Below, in pieces: positions 43,709-52,494 of a DNA stretch of 64,000 nucleotides. The translations under genes and the position numbers were made by a program. The stretch comes from Streptomyces sp. NK15101 (lineage in GTDB: Bacteria; Actinomycetota; Actinomycetes; Streptomycetales; Streptomycetaceae), in NCBI RefSeq assembly GCF_020400725.1, contig NZ_JAINVG010000017.1, positions 1 through 64,000 of the forward strand. Reading direction: 5' to 3'. Positions within the stretch are counted from its first letter, which is position 1, and each line of letters starts with the position of its first letter. The notes beneath the pieces were generated by a model. The model did not search any database and was not told the origin of the DNA. It saw only the letters and a list, made by a program, of their open reading frames with translations.

Positions 43709-45046
43709 TCAGGAGGCCAGCTGCAGCGGCGCGTCGGGGGCCGTGAGCGTGCGGCGCAGCACCGCCACGAACGCGGCGGCGAACTCCCGCATCGTGCGCT
43801 CCTCGAACAGGTTCGTGTTGTAGCCGAGGTGGCCGAGCATCTCGCCGGAGATCGGGTCGATGTCCAGCTGGAACATCACCCCGTCCGGGATGTCGGTGGA
43901 GACGTCCTGGGACAGCATCCGGCGACGGATCTCGGAGATCGTCACATCACCCGTCTCCACTCCCTCCAGGGCGGGGAACTGGAAGACCTGGAAGGCGACG
44001 ACGGCGAGGTCGTCCGCGGCGAACGCGGCCGCCGACGCCGGGGCCTCGGCCACCACCTGGCCGAACGGCAGGGGGTTCGAGTACGCCTTCAGGCAGGTGC
44101 CGCGGGTGCGGGAGACGACCTCGCGGAACGTGGCCGCGCCCGCGAGGTCCGTGCGCAACGGCACGAAGTTGAAGAACGCGCCGACGGTGTTCTCGAAGCG
44201 GGCCATGCCACGGCCCGCCGCCATCGTCGGCACGGCGATGTCGGTGCCGCCGACCCGCTCGTTGAGGAAGACCTTGTACGCGGCGAGCAGCACCATGAAG
44301 GCCGACCCACGGGTCTCCTTCGCCAGCGCCAACGCGGCCGAGGTCAGTTCCTCGCCGACGACGAAGCGGTGCACGGCGGTCGTCTTCGGCACCCCGTCGG
44401 ACTTGCGGTGGTCGCTCGGCACGCCGGTGATGGCACCGCCGTCGAGCTGCTCGCGCCAGTAGCCGCGCGCCTTGACCTCGGCGGTCGGCGCGTAGCGCTC
44501 CCGCTCCCACGCGGCGAACTCGCCGAACGCGGTCGGCTCGGGCAGCTCCGCGGTCTCGAAACCGCGGCGCCGGGCGTACAGCACCCCGAGGTCGCGGATG
44601 ATCAGCTGCATGGACACCTCGTCGGCCGCCGTGTGGTGGACGACCAGGACGAGCACGGCGTCGTCCTCGGCGAACCTGCCGAGTACGGCCCGCAGCAGCG
44701 GCAGGTCGGTGCCGTAGCGGCCGCCCTCCAGCTCGATGAGCAGTTCCTCGGCACGGCGGTCGCGCTGCGTCGGGTCCGGCTCGGGGATCTCCCGCACGCT
44801 CAGCGAGACCGGCGAGGCCGGCGCGATCTCCTGGCGCTGCTCGCCCGGGGTGCGCACGACCGTGGTGCGGAGCGCCTCGTGGCGGGCGACGACGTCGTTC
44901 AGCGCCTCCTGCAGCGCTTCCTCGTCGATCCTCCCGCTGAGCCGCCAGCCGCCGACGATGTTGTAGAGGGGTCCGAAGGGACCCTCCTCGTCGCCCTGGT
45001 CGAACATGCACAGGAACTCTTGGTTGAAGGAGAGCGGATAACTCAT
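43709..45046 (-). CDS. Free-standing NRPS condensation enzyme (SgcC5 type)
   Basis: A 445-aa condensation-domain protein. PLSFNQEFLCMFDQGDEEGP (residues 4-23) opens the fold, ARHEALRTTV follows, and the catalytic motif reads VVHHTAADEVSMQLIIRDLG, that is HHxxxDE in place of the commoner HHxxxDG. DVGRTVG-like latch sequence is replaced by TVGAFFNFVPLRTDLAGA. SgcC5 joins the PCP-bound beta-amino acid to the enediyne core, and this protein probably does the same with the PCP at 37559. ATG 45046 is chosen since the sequence from there matches the domain start. It is the last gene of a five-gene minus-strand operon (52192 to 43709). Confidence 0.9.
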   Translation of the reverse strand: MSYPLSFNQEFLCMFDQGDEEGPFGPLYNIVGGWRLSGRIDEEALQEALNDVVARHEALRTTVVRTPGEQRQEIAPASPVSLSVREIPEPDPTQRDRRAEELLIELEGGRYGTDLPLLRAVLGRFAEDDAVLVLVVHHTAADEVSMQLIIRDLGVLYARRRGFETAELPEPTAFGEFAAWERERYAPTAEVKARGYWREQLDGGAITGVPSDHRKSDGVPKTTAVHRFVVGEELTSAALALAKETRGSAFMVLLAAYKVFLNERVGGTDIAVPTMAAGRGMARFENTVGAFFNFVPLRTDLAGAATFREVVSRTRGTCLKAYSNPLPFGQVVAEAPASAAAFAADDLAVVAFQVFQFPALEGVETGDVTISEIRRRMLSQDVSTDIPDGVMFQLDIDPISGEMLGHLGYNTNLFEERTMREFAAAFVAVLRRTLTAPDAPLQLAS

Positions 45047-45086
45047 CGGTTCGTCCCAGTCTTGTGGGCGGGAAGGGGCGGGAGGA

Positions 45087-46712
45087 TCAAACGAGCACGG
45101 TGCCGGTCTGCTCGGCCGCCTGGAGGAACTCGCCGCGGGAGAGCGCGGCAGCGACGAGCTCGATGTCGTCGGACATGTAGCGGTCCTTGTCGAGGGTGGG
45201 CACCAGCGAGCGGATCTGGTCGTAGGCCGCGCGGCCGACCGGGCTGAGCTGGTCGGCACGGCCGGAGAGGTCGACGGCCTGGGCGGCGGCGAGGAACTCG
45301 ACGGCGAGGATGCGGGTGTTGTTCGACAGGACGCGGCGTGCGTTGCGGGCGGCGATCAGGCCCATGCTGACGACGTCCTGGTTGTCGCCGTTGGACGGGA
45401 CGGACTGGGTGGAGGCCGGGCCGATCGTGCGGTTCTCGGCGACCAGCGCGGTGGCCGGGTACTGCGCACCCGCGAAACCGCTGTTGAGTCCCGGCTCGCC
45501 CGCCACGAGGAACTCCGGCAGGCCGTCACTGAGGTGACGGTTCAGCAGCCGGTTGGTTCGGCGCTCGGAGAAGACGCCGAGCTGGGTCAGGGCGAGGACC
45601 ACGAAGTCCATCGCGAAGGCGATCGGCTGGCCGTGGAAGTTCGCCCCGTGGAACACCTCCTTGCCGTCGAAGAACAACGGGTTGTCGTTGGAGGAGTTCA
45701 GCTCGGTCTCGAGCTTCTGCACCGCGTGGTACAGGGTGTCGCGGACGGCGCCGACGACCTGCGGGATGGCCCGCAGCGTGTACGCCTTCTGCAGGTAGAC
45801 CTCGGTGCGCGAGACTTCGCCGTCGCCGCGCTGCGCCTCGGCCTGGTGGCGCAGATCGGCGTGGTCGACGACCAGGCCGCTGCCCCGCAGCAGGGCGCGC
45901 ATGTTGGCGGCGGTGTCGATCTGGCCCTGGTGCGGGCGGGCGATGTCGTGACCCTCGGCCTGGAACGGGCTCGTGGAGCCGCGCAGCGTCTCCAGGACGA
46001 GGGCGGTGACGATCTCGGCCTGGCGCACCTGCTCCAGGGCCCGTCCGACGACCAGCGAGCCGAGGCCGGTCATCGCCGAGGTGCCGTTGATGAGGGCGAG
46101 GCCCTCCTTGAAGCGGAGCTGGAGCGGCTCGATGCCCTTCTCGCGCAGCACCTGGCCGGTCGGGACCCGCTTGCCGTCCTGGAGCACGTAACCCTCGCCG
46201 ATCAGCGTGCTCGCGATGTGCGAGAGCGGGGCGAGGTCACCGCTGGCGCCCAGCGAACCGATCTCCGGGATGGCCGGGGTGATGCCCTGGTTGAGGTAGA
46301 GGGCGAGGCGCTCCAGGAGCTCGGGACGGACCGCCGAGTAGCCCTTGGACAGGGCGTTGAGGCGGGCGGCGACGATGGCGCGGGCCTCGTCCTGCGCGAA
46401 GACCGGGCCGACGCCGGCGCTGTGGCTGCGGACCAGGTTGGTCTGGAGCTCGGTCTCCTTGGACGGGTCGACCAGCATGTAGATCATCTCGCCGTATCCG
46501 GTGGTGACGCCGTAGACGGGGGCGCCGTCGTGGATGATCTTCTCGAACTGCGCGCGGCTCTTCGCGGCCTTGGCCAGTGACTGGGGGGCCACCTGGACCG
46601 GGGCGAGGTCCTCGGCGACCCGGCGGACCGCCGGGATGTCCAGGTTCTCGCCGTCGAAGCTGACGCTCGACCCGTCGGATTCGATCGAGAAGTCGGTTTC
46701 GAGCATGGTCAC
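45087..46712 (-). CDS. MIO-dependent tyrosine 2,3-aminomutase (SgcC4 type)
   Basis: This 541-aa enzyme would convert L-tyrosine into beta-tyrosine. The MIO prosthetic group forms from Ala156-Ser157-Gly158 in GSLGASGDLAPLSHIAS. The catalytic tyrosine loop reads VYGVTTGYGEMIYM, which with NLVRSHSAGVGP, GHDIARPHQGQIDTAANMRA, NSSNDNPLFF and ENRTIGPASTQSVPSNGDNQ matches SgcC4 nearly block by block. This identifies it as an aminomutase rather than a plain ammonia lyase, with fair confidence. GTG 46712 is chosen for GGGGTGA about 7 bases upstream; ATG 46706 is the alternative. It lies 75 bases after the adenylation gene and 40 before the condensation gene. Confidence 0.93.
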   Translation of the reverse strand: MTMLETDFSIESDGSSVSFDGENLDIPAVRRVAEDLAPVQVAPQSLAKAAKSRAQFEKIIHDGAPVYGVTTGYGEMIYMLVDPSKETELQTNLVRSHSAGVGPVFAQDEARAIVAARLNALSKGYSAVRPELLERLALYLNQGITPAIPEIGSLGASGDLAPLSHIASTLIGEGYVLQDGKRVPTGQVLREKGIEPLQLRFKEGLALINGTSAMTGLGSLVVGRALEQVRQAEIVTALVLETLRGSTSPFQAEGHDIARPHQGQIDTAANMRALLRGSGLVVDHADLRHQAEAQRGDGEVSRTEVYLQKAYTLRAIPQVVGAVRDTLYHAVQKLETELNSSNDNPLFFDGKEVFHGANFHGQPIAFAMDFVVLALTQLGVFSERRTNRLLNRHLSDGLPEFLVAGEPGLNSGFAGAQYPATALVAENRTIGPASTQSVPSNGDNQDVVSMGLIAARNARRVLSNNTRILAVEFLAAAQAVDLSGRADQLSPVGRAAYDQIRSLVPTLDKDRYMSDDIELVAAALSRGEFLQAAEQTGTVLV

Positions 46713-46787
46713 GACATTCACCCCATCATGGATTGGATACAAGCATCGGTTGGGAAACGGGCGGTTGTTCGGAGGGCGGCGTCGCGT

Positions 46788-49337
46788 TCAGAGCATGGCT
46801 GTCGCGCGGTCCGCCAGTGCGCGCCGGTCGACCTTTCCGCCGGTGTTGTGGGGGAGTCGGTCGATCGTCACGAAGGTCAGCGCCGGCAGGGCAGGGCCGA
46901 ACCAGCGGCGCAGCGTGGCACGCCAGGCCGCCGGAGAGGCGTCGGGCGCTTCCGGGCCCTCGTGCGGCACCACGTAGGCCACCAGGCCCGCGACCAGGCC
47001 GTCGTCGGCGGCGCGGGCGACCACGGCGCAGGAGCGCACCGAGGGGTCGGCCGCGAGCGCCGCCTCCAGATCGGTCAGTTCCAGGCGGGTGCCGTGAATC
47101 TTGATCCGCTCGTCTCCGCGGCCCCGGAACTCCAGCAGGCCGTCGAAGCGCCTGCGGCCGAGGTCCCCGCTGCGGTAGCAGCCGGAGTGCGCGGCACCGG
47201 CCCCGTCGGGCCCGGCGGACACGGGGCGGAACGCCCCGTCGAGCCGGTCGGCGCCGAGATAGCCGGGCGTGACGTACGGCCCGCACACCACGATGCGGCC
47301 GGTGACGCCCGCCGGGCAGGGCCGGTCCTCCTCGTCGAGGACGAGGACCTGGCGGCCGGGGACCGGCCGCCCGATCGGGACGGTGCCGGCGCCCACCGGG
47401 GCGTCGACCTCGTGCCAGGTGGCGAGCACCGTCTCGGTGGCGCCGTACAGATTGACCACGCGGGTCCGAGGGAGCGCGGCACGCAGCCCGTCGGCGAGCT
47501 CCCCGCCGAGCGGCTCGCCCGCCAGCAGGAGGCACCTCAGCGAGAACGGCGCCCCGCCGGTGGCCCGCAGCGCGGTGAGCAGCTCCCGGGCGAAGCTCGG
47601 CACGGTCTGGAAGTGGGTGATCCGCTCGGACTCCAGCCACGCCGCCAGCTTCTCCGGGTGGGCCCGCAGCCGGTCGGGCACCGGGCAGAGCGTGGCGCCG
47701 GTGGTGAGCGCCGCGAACAGCTCGACCAGGCCGGCGTCGTAGCCGGGCTGCGCCCACTGGGCCACCCGGGAGCCGGGGCCGATGCCGAACGCGGAGGCGA
47801 ACCAGTCGACGAACCGGCCGAAGGTGCGGTGGGTCTGCGGGATGCCCTTGGGCGTTCCCGTCGAGCCGGAGGTGTAGGCGACGTACGCCCAGCGGTCCTG
47901 CTCGTCCCCGTCGAGATCCGCCGCGGACGGGACCGGGCCGGGCGGGAGGTACGTCAGGCTGTCGAGGTCGAGGACCCGGCCGCCGACCTCGGCACGGAAC
48001 CAGGTCGGCAATGCCGCTCCGGCCTCCTCCCCGGCGACGACCAGGACTTCGGGCCGCAGGCCGGCGAGCACGGCCTTGACGCGTTCGCCGGAGTCCTTGG
48101 GGGCGAGGCCCACCGCGTGGGCGCCCGCGTCGAGGACGCCGAGCAGCGCGGCGGCCTGCCCCGGCCCGTTCGGCAGGCGCAGTGCCACGGCTGAGCCCTC
48201 GCCCACGCCGAGCGCGCGCAGCGCGTTGGTGATCCGGGTGGCCCGGGCGGTCAGTTCGCGGTACGGGACGGGGCCGCCGTCGCCGTCCAGTGCCGGCACG
48301 TCCCCGAAGGCCCGGGCGCTCGCGCGCACTCGGGCGTTGACCGGTGGTCCGGCCTGGGGCGTGGCGCCGGTGAGGTCGGCGGCGCGCACCGCTGCGCGCA
48401 GCTGCTCACCGGTCTCCAGCGGAAGGGTGTCGACGGACGCGTCGGGGGCGGCGAGGGCCGCCTTGAGCAGGATCCGAAGCTGGCCGAGCAGACCGGTCGC
48501 GGCCGCCGTGTCGCAGGGCACCGGGCGGTATTCGAGCAGCCCCCGGGTCGGACCGGCGGGTCCGGCCGTCACCGTCAGGACAGGGTCGGCGCCGCCGGGC
48601 AGCGCACCGCCCGCCCTCAGCCGGCGCACCCGTGCCCCGGCCAGCCGCAGCACGGGTTCGTCGGCGCCTTCCACGGCGAACGCGCCGCTTGCGGACGTCT
48701 CGTGATCGGCCTGCGGCGCGGCGGCGATCCGGCGCACCAAGGTCCGGAAGGACGGTGCCGAGGACAGATCGACGGTCAGGGCCGTGCGGTCGTCGTCCGG
48801 GGTACGGACGGCGAGATGCGGGCGGTCGGTGCCGTGATGGCGCCCGATCAGGCAGGCGTAGGCGGCCAGCAGCACGTCCGTGGGGCCGGCGTCCTCTCCG
48901 GCGGCGAGCGCCGAGACGGCCCCGGCCGTCCCCGCGTCGAGGGTGAACTCCACTGTTGCCGGGTCGGCCCCGACCCGCTCCGCGTACGCCGCGCCGAGGG
49001 CGTCGGCAAGCGGGGCGAGGCGGTGGCCCGCGGCCGTGAACGCCCGGTTCACGGCCAGGACCAGCAGATGCCCGCCGGCGAGGGGTCGGCCGACGGCCAG
49101 CCGTGCGGCCGGTCCGGTGCCCGCGGGGAAGACCAGGGACTCCGGGTCGGCCCACAGCCGTTCGGCGGCCTCCCACGGGTCCGGGGCCGCGAGGTCCCCG
49201 AGGTCGGTGAACAGACCCCCCTCGGCGTCGGCCGCCCCGTGGCGTGCCGCGGTCTCGCCCCAGGCGGCGCGCAGCGCCGCCTCGTCGAGACCGTCGGTCA
49301 CCGCGTAGGCCCTGATCAGCTGGGCCGTCTCGGTCAC
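46788..49337 (-). CDS. NRPS adenylation protein with degenerate N-terminal condensation-like region (SgcC1 type)
   Basis: An 849-aa protein. Residues 1-330 resemble a condensation domain that has lost the HHxxxDG motif. The adenylation domain follows: AYVAYTSGSTGTPKGIPQTH (A3), AQPGYDAGLVELFAAL (A4 region with the usual Asp), NLYGATETV (A5), YRSGDLGRRRFDGLLEFRGR (A7-A8), and HNTGGKVDRRAL with the A10 lysine. No carrier domain follows, so it must load a PCP in trans, most likely that at 37559. By context the substrate is beta-tyrosine; I do not predict it from the code. GTG 49337 has GAGGGGAG upstream. It lies 29 bases after the FAD monooxygenase gene. Confidence 0.85.
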   Translation of the reverse strand: MTETAQLIRAYAVTDGLDEAALRAAWGETAARHGAADAEGGLFTDLGDLAAPDPWEAAERLWADPESLVFPAGTGPAARLAVGRPLAGGHLLVLAVNRAFTAAGHRLAPLADALGAAYAERVGADPATVEFTLDAGTAGAVSALAAGEDAGPTDVLLAAYACLIGRHHGTDRPHLAVRTPDDDRTALTVDLSSAPSFRTLVRRIAAAPQADHETSASGAFAVEGADEPVLRLAGARVRRLRAGGALPGGADPVLTVTAGPAGPTRGLLEYRPVPCDTAAATGLLGQLRILLKAALAAPDASVDTLPLETGEQLRAAVRAADLTGATPQAGPPVNARVRASARAFGDVPALDGDGGPVPYRELTARATRITNALRALGVGEGSAVALRLPNGPGQAAALLGVLDAGAHAVGLAPKDSGERVKAVLAGLRPEVLVVAGEEAGAALPTWFRAEVGGRVLDLDSLTYLPPGPVPSAADLDGDEQDRWAYVAYTSGSTGTPKGIPQTHRTFGRFVDWFASAFGIGPGSRVAQWAQPGYDAGLVELFAALTTGATLCPVPDRLRAHPEKLAAWLESERITHFQTVPSFARELLTALRATGGAPFSLRCLLLAGEPLGGELADGLRAALPRTRVVNLYGATETVLATWHEVDAPVGAGTVPIGRPVPGRQVLVLDEEDRPCPAGVTGRIVVCGPYVTPGYLGADRLDGAFRPVSAGPDGAGAAHSGCYRSGDLGRRRFDGLLEFRGRGDERIKIHGTRLELTDLEAALAADPSVRSCAVVARAADDGLVAGLVAYVVPHEGPEAPDASPAAWRATLRRWFGPALPALTFVTIDRLPHNTGGKVDRRALADRATAML

Positions 49338-49366
49338 ACCCACTCCCCTCGTCCTCGCCGGCCGCG

Positions 49367-50815
49367 CTACTTGGCCGAGACGAGCTCGTCGTCGCGGGAC
49401 GGGACGGACACCGGGGGCGTGGCCACCGGCCGGACGGGAGACGCGCCGGCCTTCCGGCCGCTGAGCTTCTCCGCGACCGTGCCGCGCACCACGTTCCACA
49501 GCACGCGGGCGATGAACGCCGGGCGCATCATGGCCTCCGGCTTGTCGACGAGACCGGCACCCCGCATGTAGGCGGCGGTGACCTTGCCGTCGTGGACGGC
49601 CGCGGTCTGCACCAGCTTGAGGAACTTCTGCGCGGCCTTGACCTGCTTGGTGCGCTCGCCCTGGACCCCGGGGAAGGTGAGGTCGACGGTGTTGGTCATC
49701 TCCCACGGCGGGTCGATGACGTCACGGGCCAGGTCCCGGAAGTACTGCGCCGGGATCGGCGTGGCACCGGAGTGCAGGTGGTCGCGCAGGGTCAGGGCGC
49801 AGAGCGCGGCGGCCGTCATGCCCTGGGCGTAGACCGGGTTGAAGGTGGTGACCGCGTCACCGGCGACCAGCAGGCCGAGCGGGAAGCGGTCCATCTCCTC
49901 GTAGCGGCGGCGCAGCGTCGTCGGGAAGCGGAAGGCGACCGGCTCGTCCAGCGGCACGGCGCGCTGCAGTGCCTCGTAGATGTCCGGCACCGCCAGCGAC
50001 TTCACCCACTGGTACAGGCCCTCCTGGTCGGTGGGCGGGTGGTCGCCGAGCAGGCCGTACGTGGTGAGCTCCACGCGGTCGCCGTCGGTCTTGGTGAAGA
50101 TCGCACCGCGGGGCAGCTCGGGGGAGGCCACCGGGTTGATCGACAGGTCGCCGTCGTAGGGGTCGTCCAGCAGCTTGTAGTGCTGGGTGACGTAGCCGAG
50201 GCCGATCTTCTTGCGCTCCTCGACCACACGCGGGTAGCCGAGCTCCTCCAGCCAGACCGGGGTGCGCGAACCGCGGCCGGTCGCGTCGACCACGAGGTCG
50301 GCCTCGATGACCTGTTCGCCGCTCTCCTCGACGAGGCTCTGCACGCGGACGCCGGTGACGCGGCTCTTGTCCGCCGTGGTCACCAGGCCCAGGATGTCGT
50401 GCTGCTCGCGGAAGGAGACATTGGACAGGGCGGCGGTGCGCCGGCGGATGTGCTTCTCCAGCATGGGGCGGCTGGCTGCCACACAGGTCAGGCCCGCCAC
50501 CTGCGGCTTGAGCCGCCTGCCGTTGAAGTACCAGCGCACGTGGCCGGCCAGGTCACCGGTCGGGACGCCGTCGGCGAAGATCTCCTCGGTGATCCCGGGG
50601 TACATCTCCTCCATGGCGAGCTGACCGCGGGCCAGCAGGCCGTTGATGTGCCGGCTCTGGGGGCAGTGCTTGCGCGGCCCCTCCACCCCGACCAGGACGT
50701 CGCGGTCCACAATGAGCACATCGTCATAGGCATCGGCGAGCACTCGGGCCGCGAACAGCCCTGCGATGCTGCCGCCGAGTACCACCGCGCGCGTACCGGT
50801 CTTGTCGCCCGACAC
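49367..50815 (-). CDS. FAD-dependent monooxygenase/epoxidase-like flavoprotein
   Basis: A 482-aa group-A-like flavoprotein. The FAD motif is AVVLGGSIAGLFAARVLADA (residues 10-29), with VDRDVL after it. HCPQSRHINGLLARGQLAME and CVAASRPMLEKHIRRRTAAL carry the CPQxRHxNGLL block of a family that includes polyether-type epoxidases; GLLVAGDAVTTFNPVYAQGM is the second FAD contact. I see no WxWxIP motif, the marker of tryptophan- or phenol-halogenases, so although it takes the place expected of an SgcC3-like halogenase it may instead oxygenate the aromatic unit or core. GTG 50815 has AGGAGG about 6 bases upstream. Confidence 0.8.
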   Translation of the reverse strand: MSGDKTGTRAVVLGGSIAGLFAARVLADAYDDVLIVDRDVLVGVEGPRKHCPQSRHINGLLARGQLAMEEMYPGITEEIFADGVPTGDLAGHVRWYFNGRRLKPQVAGLTCVAASRPMLEKHIRRRTAALSNVSFREQHDILGLVTTADKSRVTGVRVQSLVEESGEQVIEADLVVDATGRGSRTPVWLEELGYPRVVEERKKIGLGYVTQHYKLLDDPYDGDLSINPVASPELPRGAIFTKTDGDRVELTTYGLLGDHPPTDQEGLYQWVKSLAVPDIYEALQRAVPLDEPVAFRFPTTLRRRYEEMDRFPLGLLVAGDAVTTFNPVYAQGMTAAALCALTLRDHLHSGATPIPAQYFRDLARDVIDPPWEMTNTVDLTFPGVQGERTKQVKAAQKFLKLVQTAAVHDGKVTAAYMRGAGLVDKPEAMMRPAFIARVLWNVVRGTVAEKLSGRKAGASPVRPVATPPVSVPSRDDELVSAK

Positions 50816-50953
50816 GGGTACCTCCTCGAAAATTTCCCGGTGTGAGGGTGGGATAGGGATCTGGCCGGAAATCTGATGATCGGTTCCGGGCAGGGGCCGA
50901 TCGTCGCGCCCCGACGTGGCGGGGCGCATCTCCTGGCGTGCTGCGCGCGCCGC
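50816..50953. other. Intergenic gap inside the minus-strand operon
   Basis: The 138 bases between the second oxygenase and the FAD monooxygenase hold a hairpin with arms GCGCCCC/GGGGCGC near 50904-50925, a possible attenuator or internal terminator. No gene seen. Confidence 0.35.
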
Positions 50954-52192
50954 TCAGTGCGCGGCGACGCCGAAACGGGCCCGCGCGAGCTCGCGGTTGG
51001 CCATGGTGAACAGGAAGACGGAGATGCCCGCGTGGCTCTGCTGCATGGACATGTCGCGCCACACGCGTTCCATGCGTTCACCGTCGCGCACGGCGCTGGA
51101 TCCAGCGGTCGGGAAGAGGTACCTCTCGACGGCCCGCCAGCTCATCCGCACCGCCTCACGGCACAGCGTGGCGACCTTCAGCTCGTGCTCCGGGGTGACC
51201 TCGCCCCTGGCGGCGATGTCGTCCCACTGGCGCACGGCGCCCAGCAGACCCGCCTCGGCGGCATGCACCAGGCCGGCCGCCTCGCCGTACCAGTACTGGA
51301 AGTCGGGATCCTCGGTGCGCGGCACGATCGGCGGGAACAGCGTCTGCCGCGACCGCATCAGCTCCTCGTACGCGTCGAGAGCGCCCTTGGCCATGCCGAC
51401 GGCGAGCGCCGCGTCCTCAAGGATCATGAAGCTCAGCGGCCCGCCGCCGTACATCGGGTTCCCGTGCAGCGCCCGGCCCGGCGTCCCGTCCGTGACGTCG
51501 ACCTGGCTCAGGTGGGTGTCCAGCGTCAGGTGCTCCGGGATCAGACCGTCGTCGATCCGCAGACTGTGCGAGCCGCTGCCGCGCAGGCCCAGCTGGGCCC
51601 CCCAGTCGTCGAGCCGGGTGAACGCCTCGCGCGGGGCGACGAACAGCAGCGGACGGGGCTCGCCCGTGCCGTCGTCGACCAGGGCGTGCCCGAGGAAGTG
51701 CGTGGCATAGGGAGAGCCGGAGCAGTAGCGCCAGGTGCCGTTGATCCGCCAGCTCCCGTCGTCCATGCGCTCGCCCGTGCCGCTGGGGGCGACCGTCGAC
51801 GGGCACAGAAAGTCGCCGCCGGCGAAGATCTCGGCCTGCGCCCGCTCGTCGAACAGGGTCGCCACCGCGTGGGCGTGCGCCGCGCCCAGGCAGTACATCC
51901 AGCCCGTCGACGGACAGCCCCGGGTCAGCGCCACCACCACGCGCATGAAGGTCTCGACGCCGAACTCGTAGCCGCCGTACCGCCGCGGGACGAGGATCCG
52001 GTACAGGCCGGCCCGGCGGAACTCCTCGTGGGTGTCCTCGGCGTAGAAACCGCGTCGCTCCGTCTCGGCCTGGCGGCCGATCAGACCACGGGCGAGCTCC
52101 TCGGCCCGGGCCACGATCGCGTCGGGCGTCAGGCCGGGCTCGGGCACCGGCACCTCGGCGGTCCGTTCGGGGGCACTCGCGGTGACTGTCAT
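50954..52192 (-). CDS. Acyl-CoA-dehydrogenase-fold flavin-dependent oxygenase 2
   Basis: A 412-aa paralogue of the enzyme at 40624. Landmarks are LYRILVPRRYGGYEFGVETF, TRGCPSTGWMYCLGAAHAHA, WRINGTWRYCSGSPYATHFL, WGAQLGLRGSGSHSLRIDDG and YLFPTAGSSAVRDGERMERV, the group-D flavin monooxygenase pattern. It would need reduced flavin from a partner such as 29105. It is the first gene of the operon with the FAD monooxygenase, adenylation, aminomutase and condensation genes, so it probably modifies the tyrosine-derived unit. The ribosome site before ATG 52192 is weak (AAGGAA). It is divergent from the molybdopterin enzyme. Confidence 0.8.
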   Translation of the reverse strand: MTVTASAPERTAEVPVPEPGLTPDAIVARAEELARGLIGRQAETERRGFYAEDTHEEFRRAGLYRILVPRRYGGYEFGVETFMRVVVALTRGCPSTGWMYCLGAAHAHAVATLFDERAQAEIFAGGDFLCPSTVAPSGTGERMDDGSWRINGTWRYCSGSPYATHFLGHALVDDGTGEPRPLLFVAPREAFTRLDDWGAQLGLRGSGSHSLRIDDGLIPEHLTLDTHLSQVDVTDGTPGRALHGNPMYGGGPLSFMILEDAALAVGMAKGALDAYEELMRSRQTLFPPIVPRTEDPDFQYWYGEAAGLVHAAEAGLLGAVRQWDDIAARGEVTPEHELKVATLCREAVRMSWRAVERYLFPTAGSSAVRDGERMERVWRDMSMQQSHAGISVFLFTMANRELARARFGVAAH

Positions 52193-52494
52193 TGCTGCGC
52201 GGATTCCTTACGCCTGGGACGAAAGCCGCCTCGGTGGAACCGGCCCCCGTGCCTACGGCGCCGGACCGGCCCTGGCCCACGGCCATGGAGCTCGCAGCGT
52301 CGCACCCGTCGCTCGGGGCCGGCATCTCTTCGATTGCGCAGCACCTCGTCAGGACGCCCTTCCGGCCCGCCCGGCGGCCGGACCGCCGGAGGAGAGCACA
52401 GCAGGAGATGCCCGCCGCCTCGGCCCGGTGAGATTCTCGTGCGGCGGCCCGCCGCCCGGTCCGGCCTTGTCGGACCGGCCCTTCCGAGGTGACC
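52193..52494. promoter_or_regulatory. Divergent promoter region with an inverted repeat
   Basis: These 302 bases separate the side-chain operon (-) from the molybdopterin enzyme (+). The inverted repeat CCGGTCCG-N7-CGGACCGG at 52456-52478 ends 16 bases before the GTG start and could be an operator or could fold around the ribosome site. A small frame at 52192-52431 resembles nothing and is not called. Confidence 0.45.

Noticed and set aside
46788..49706. 972-aa version of the adenylation gene
   Set aside because: The extra residues overlap the FAD monooxygenase coding region in another frame; GTG 49337 fits better.
52192..52431. 79-aa frame in the divergent region before the molybdopterin gene
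   Set aside because: No ribosome site or similarity, and it starts on the start codon of the opposite gene.
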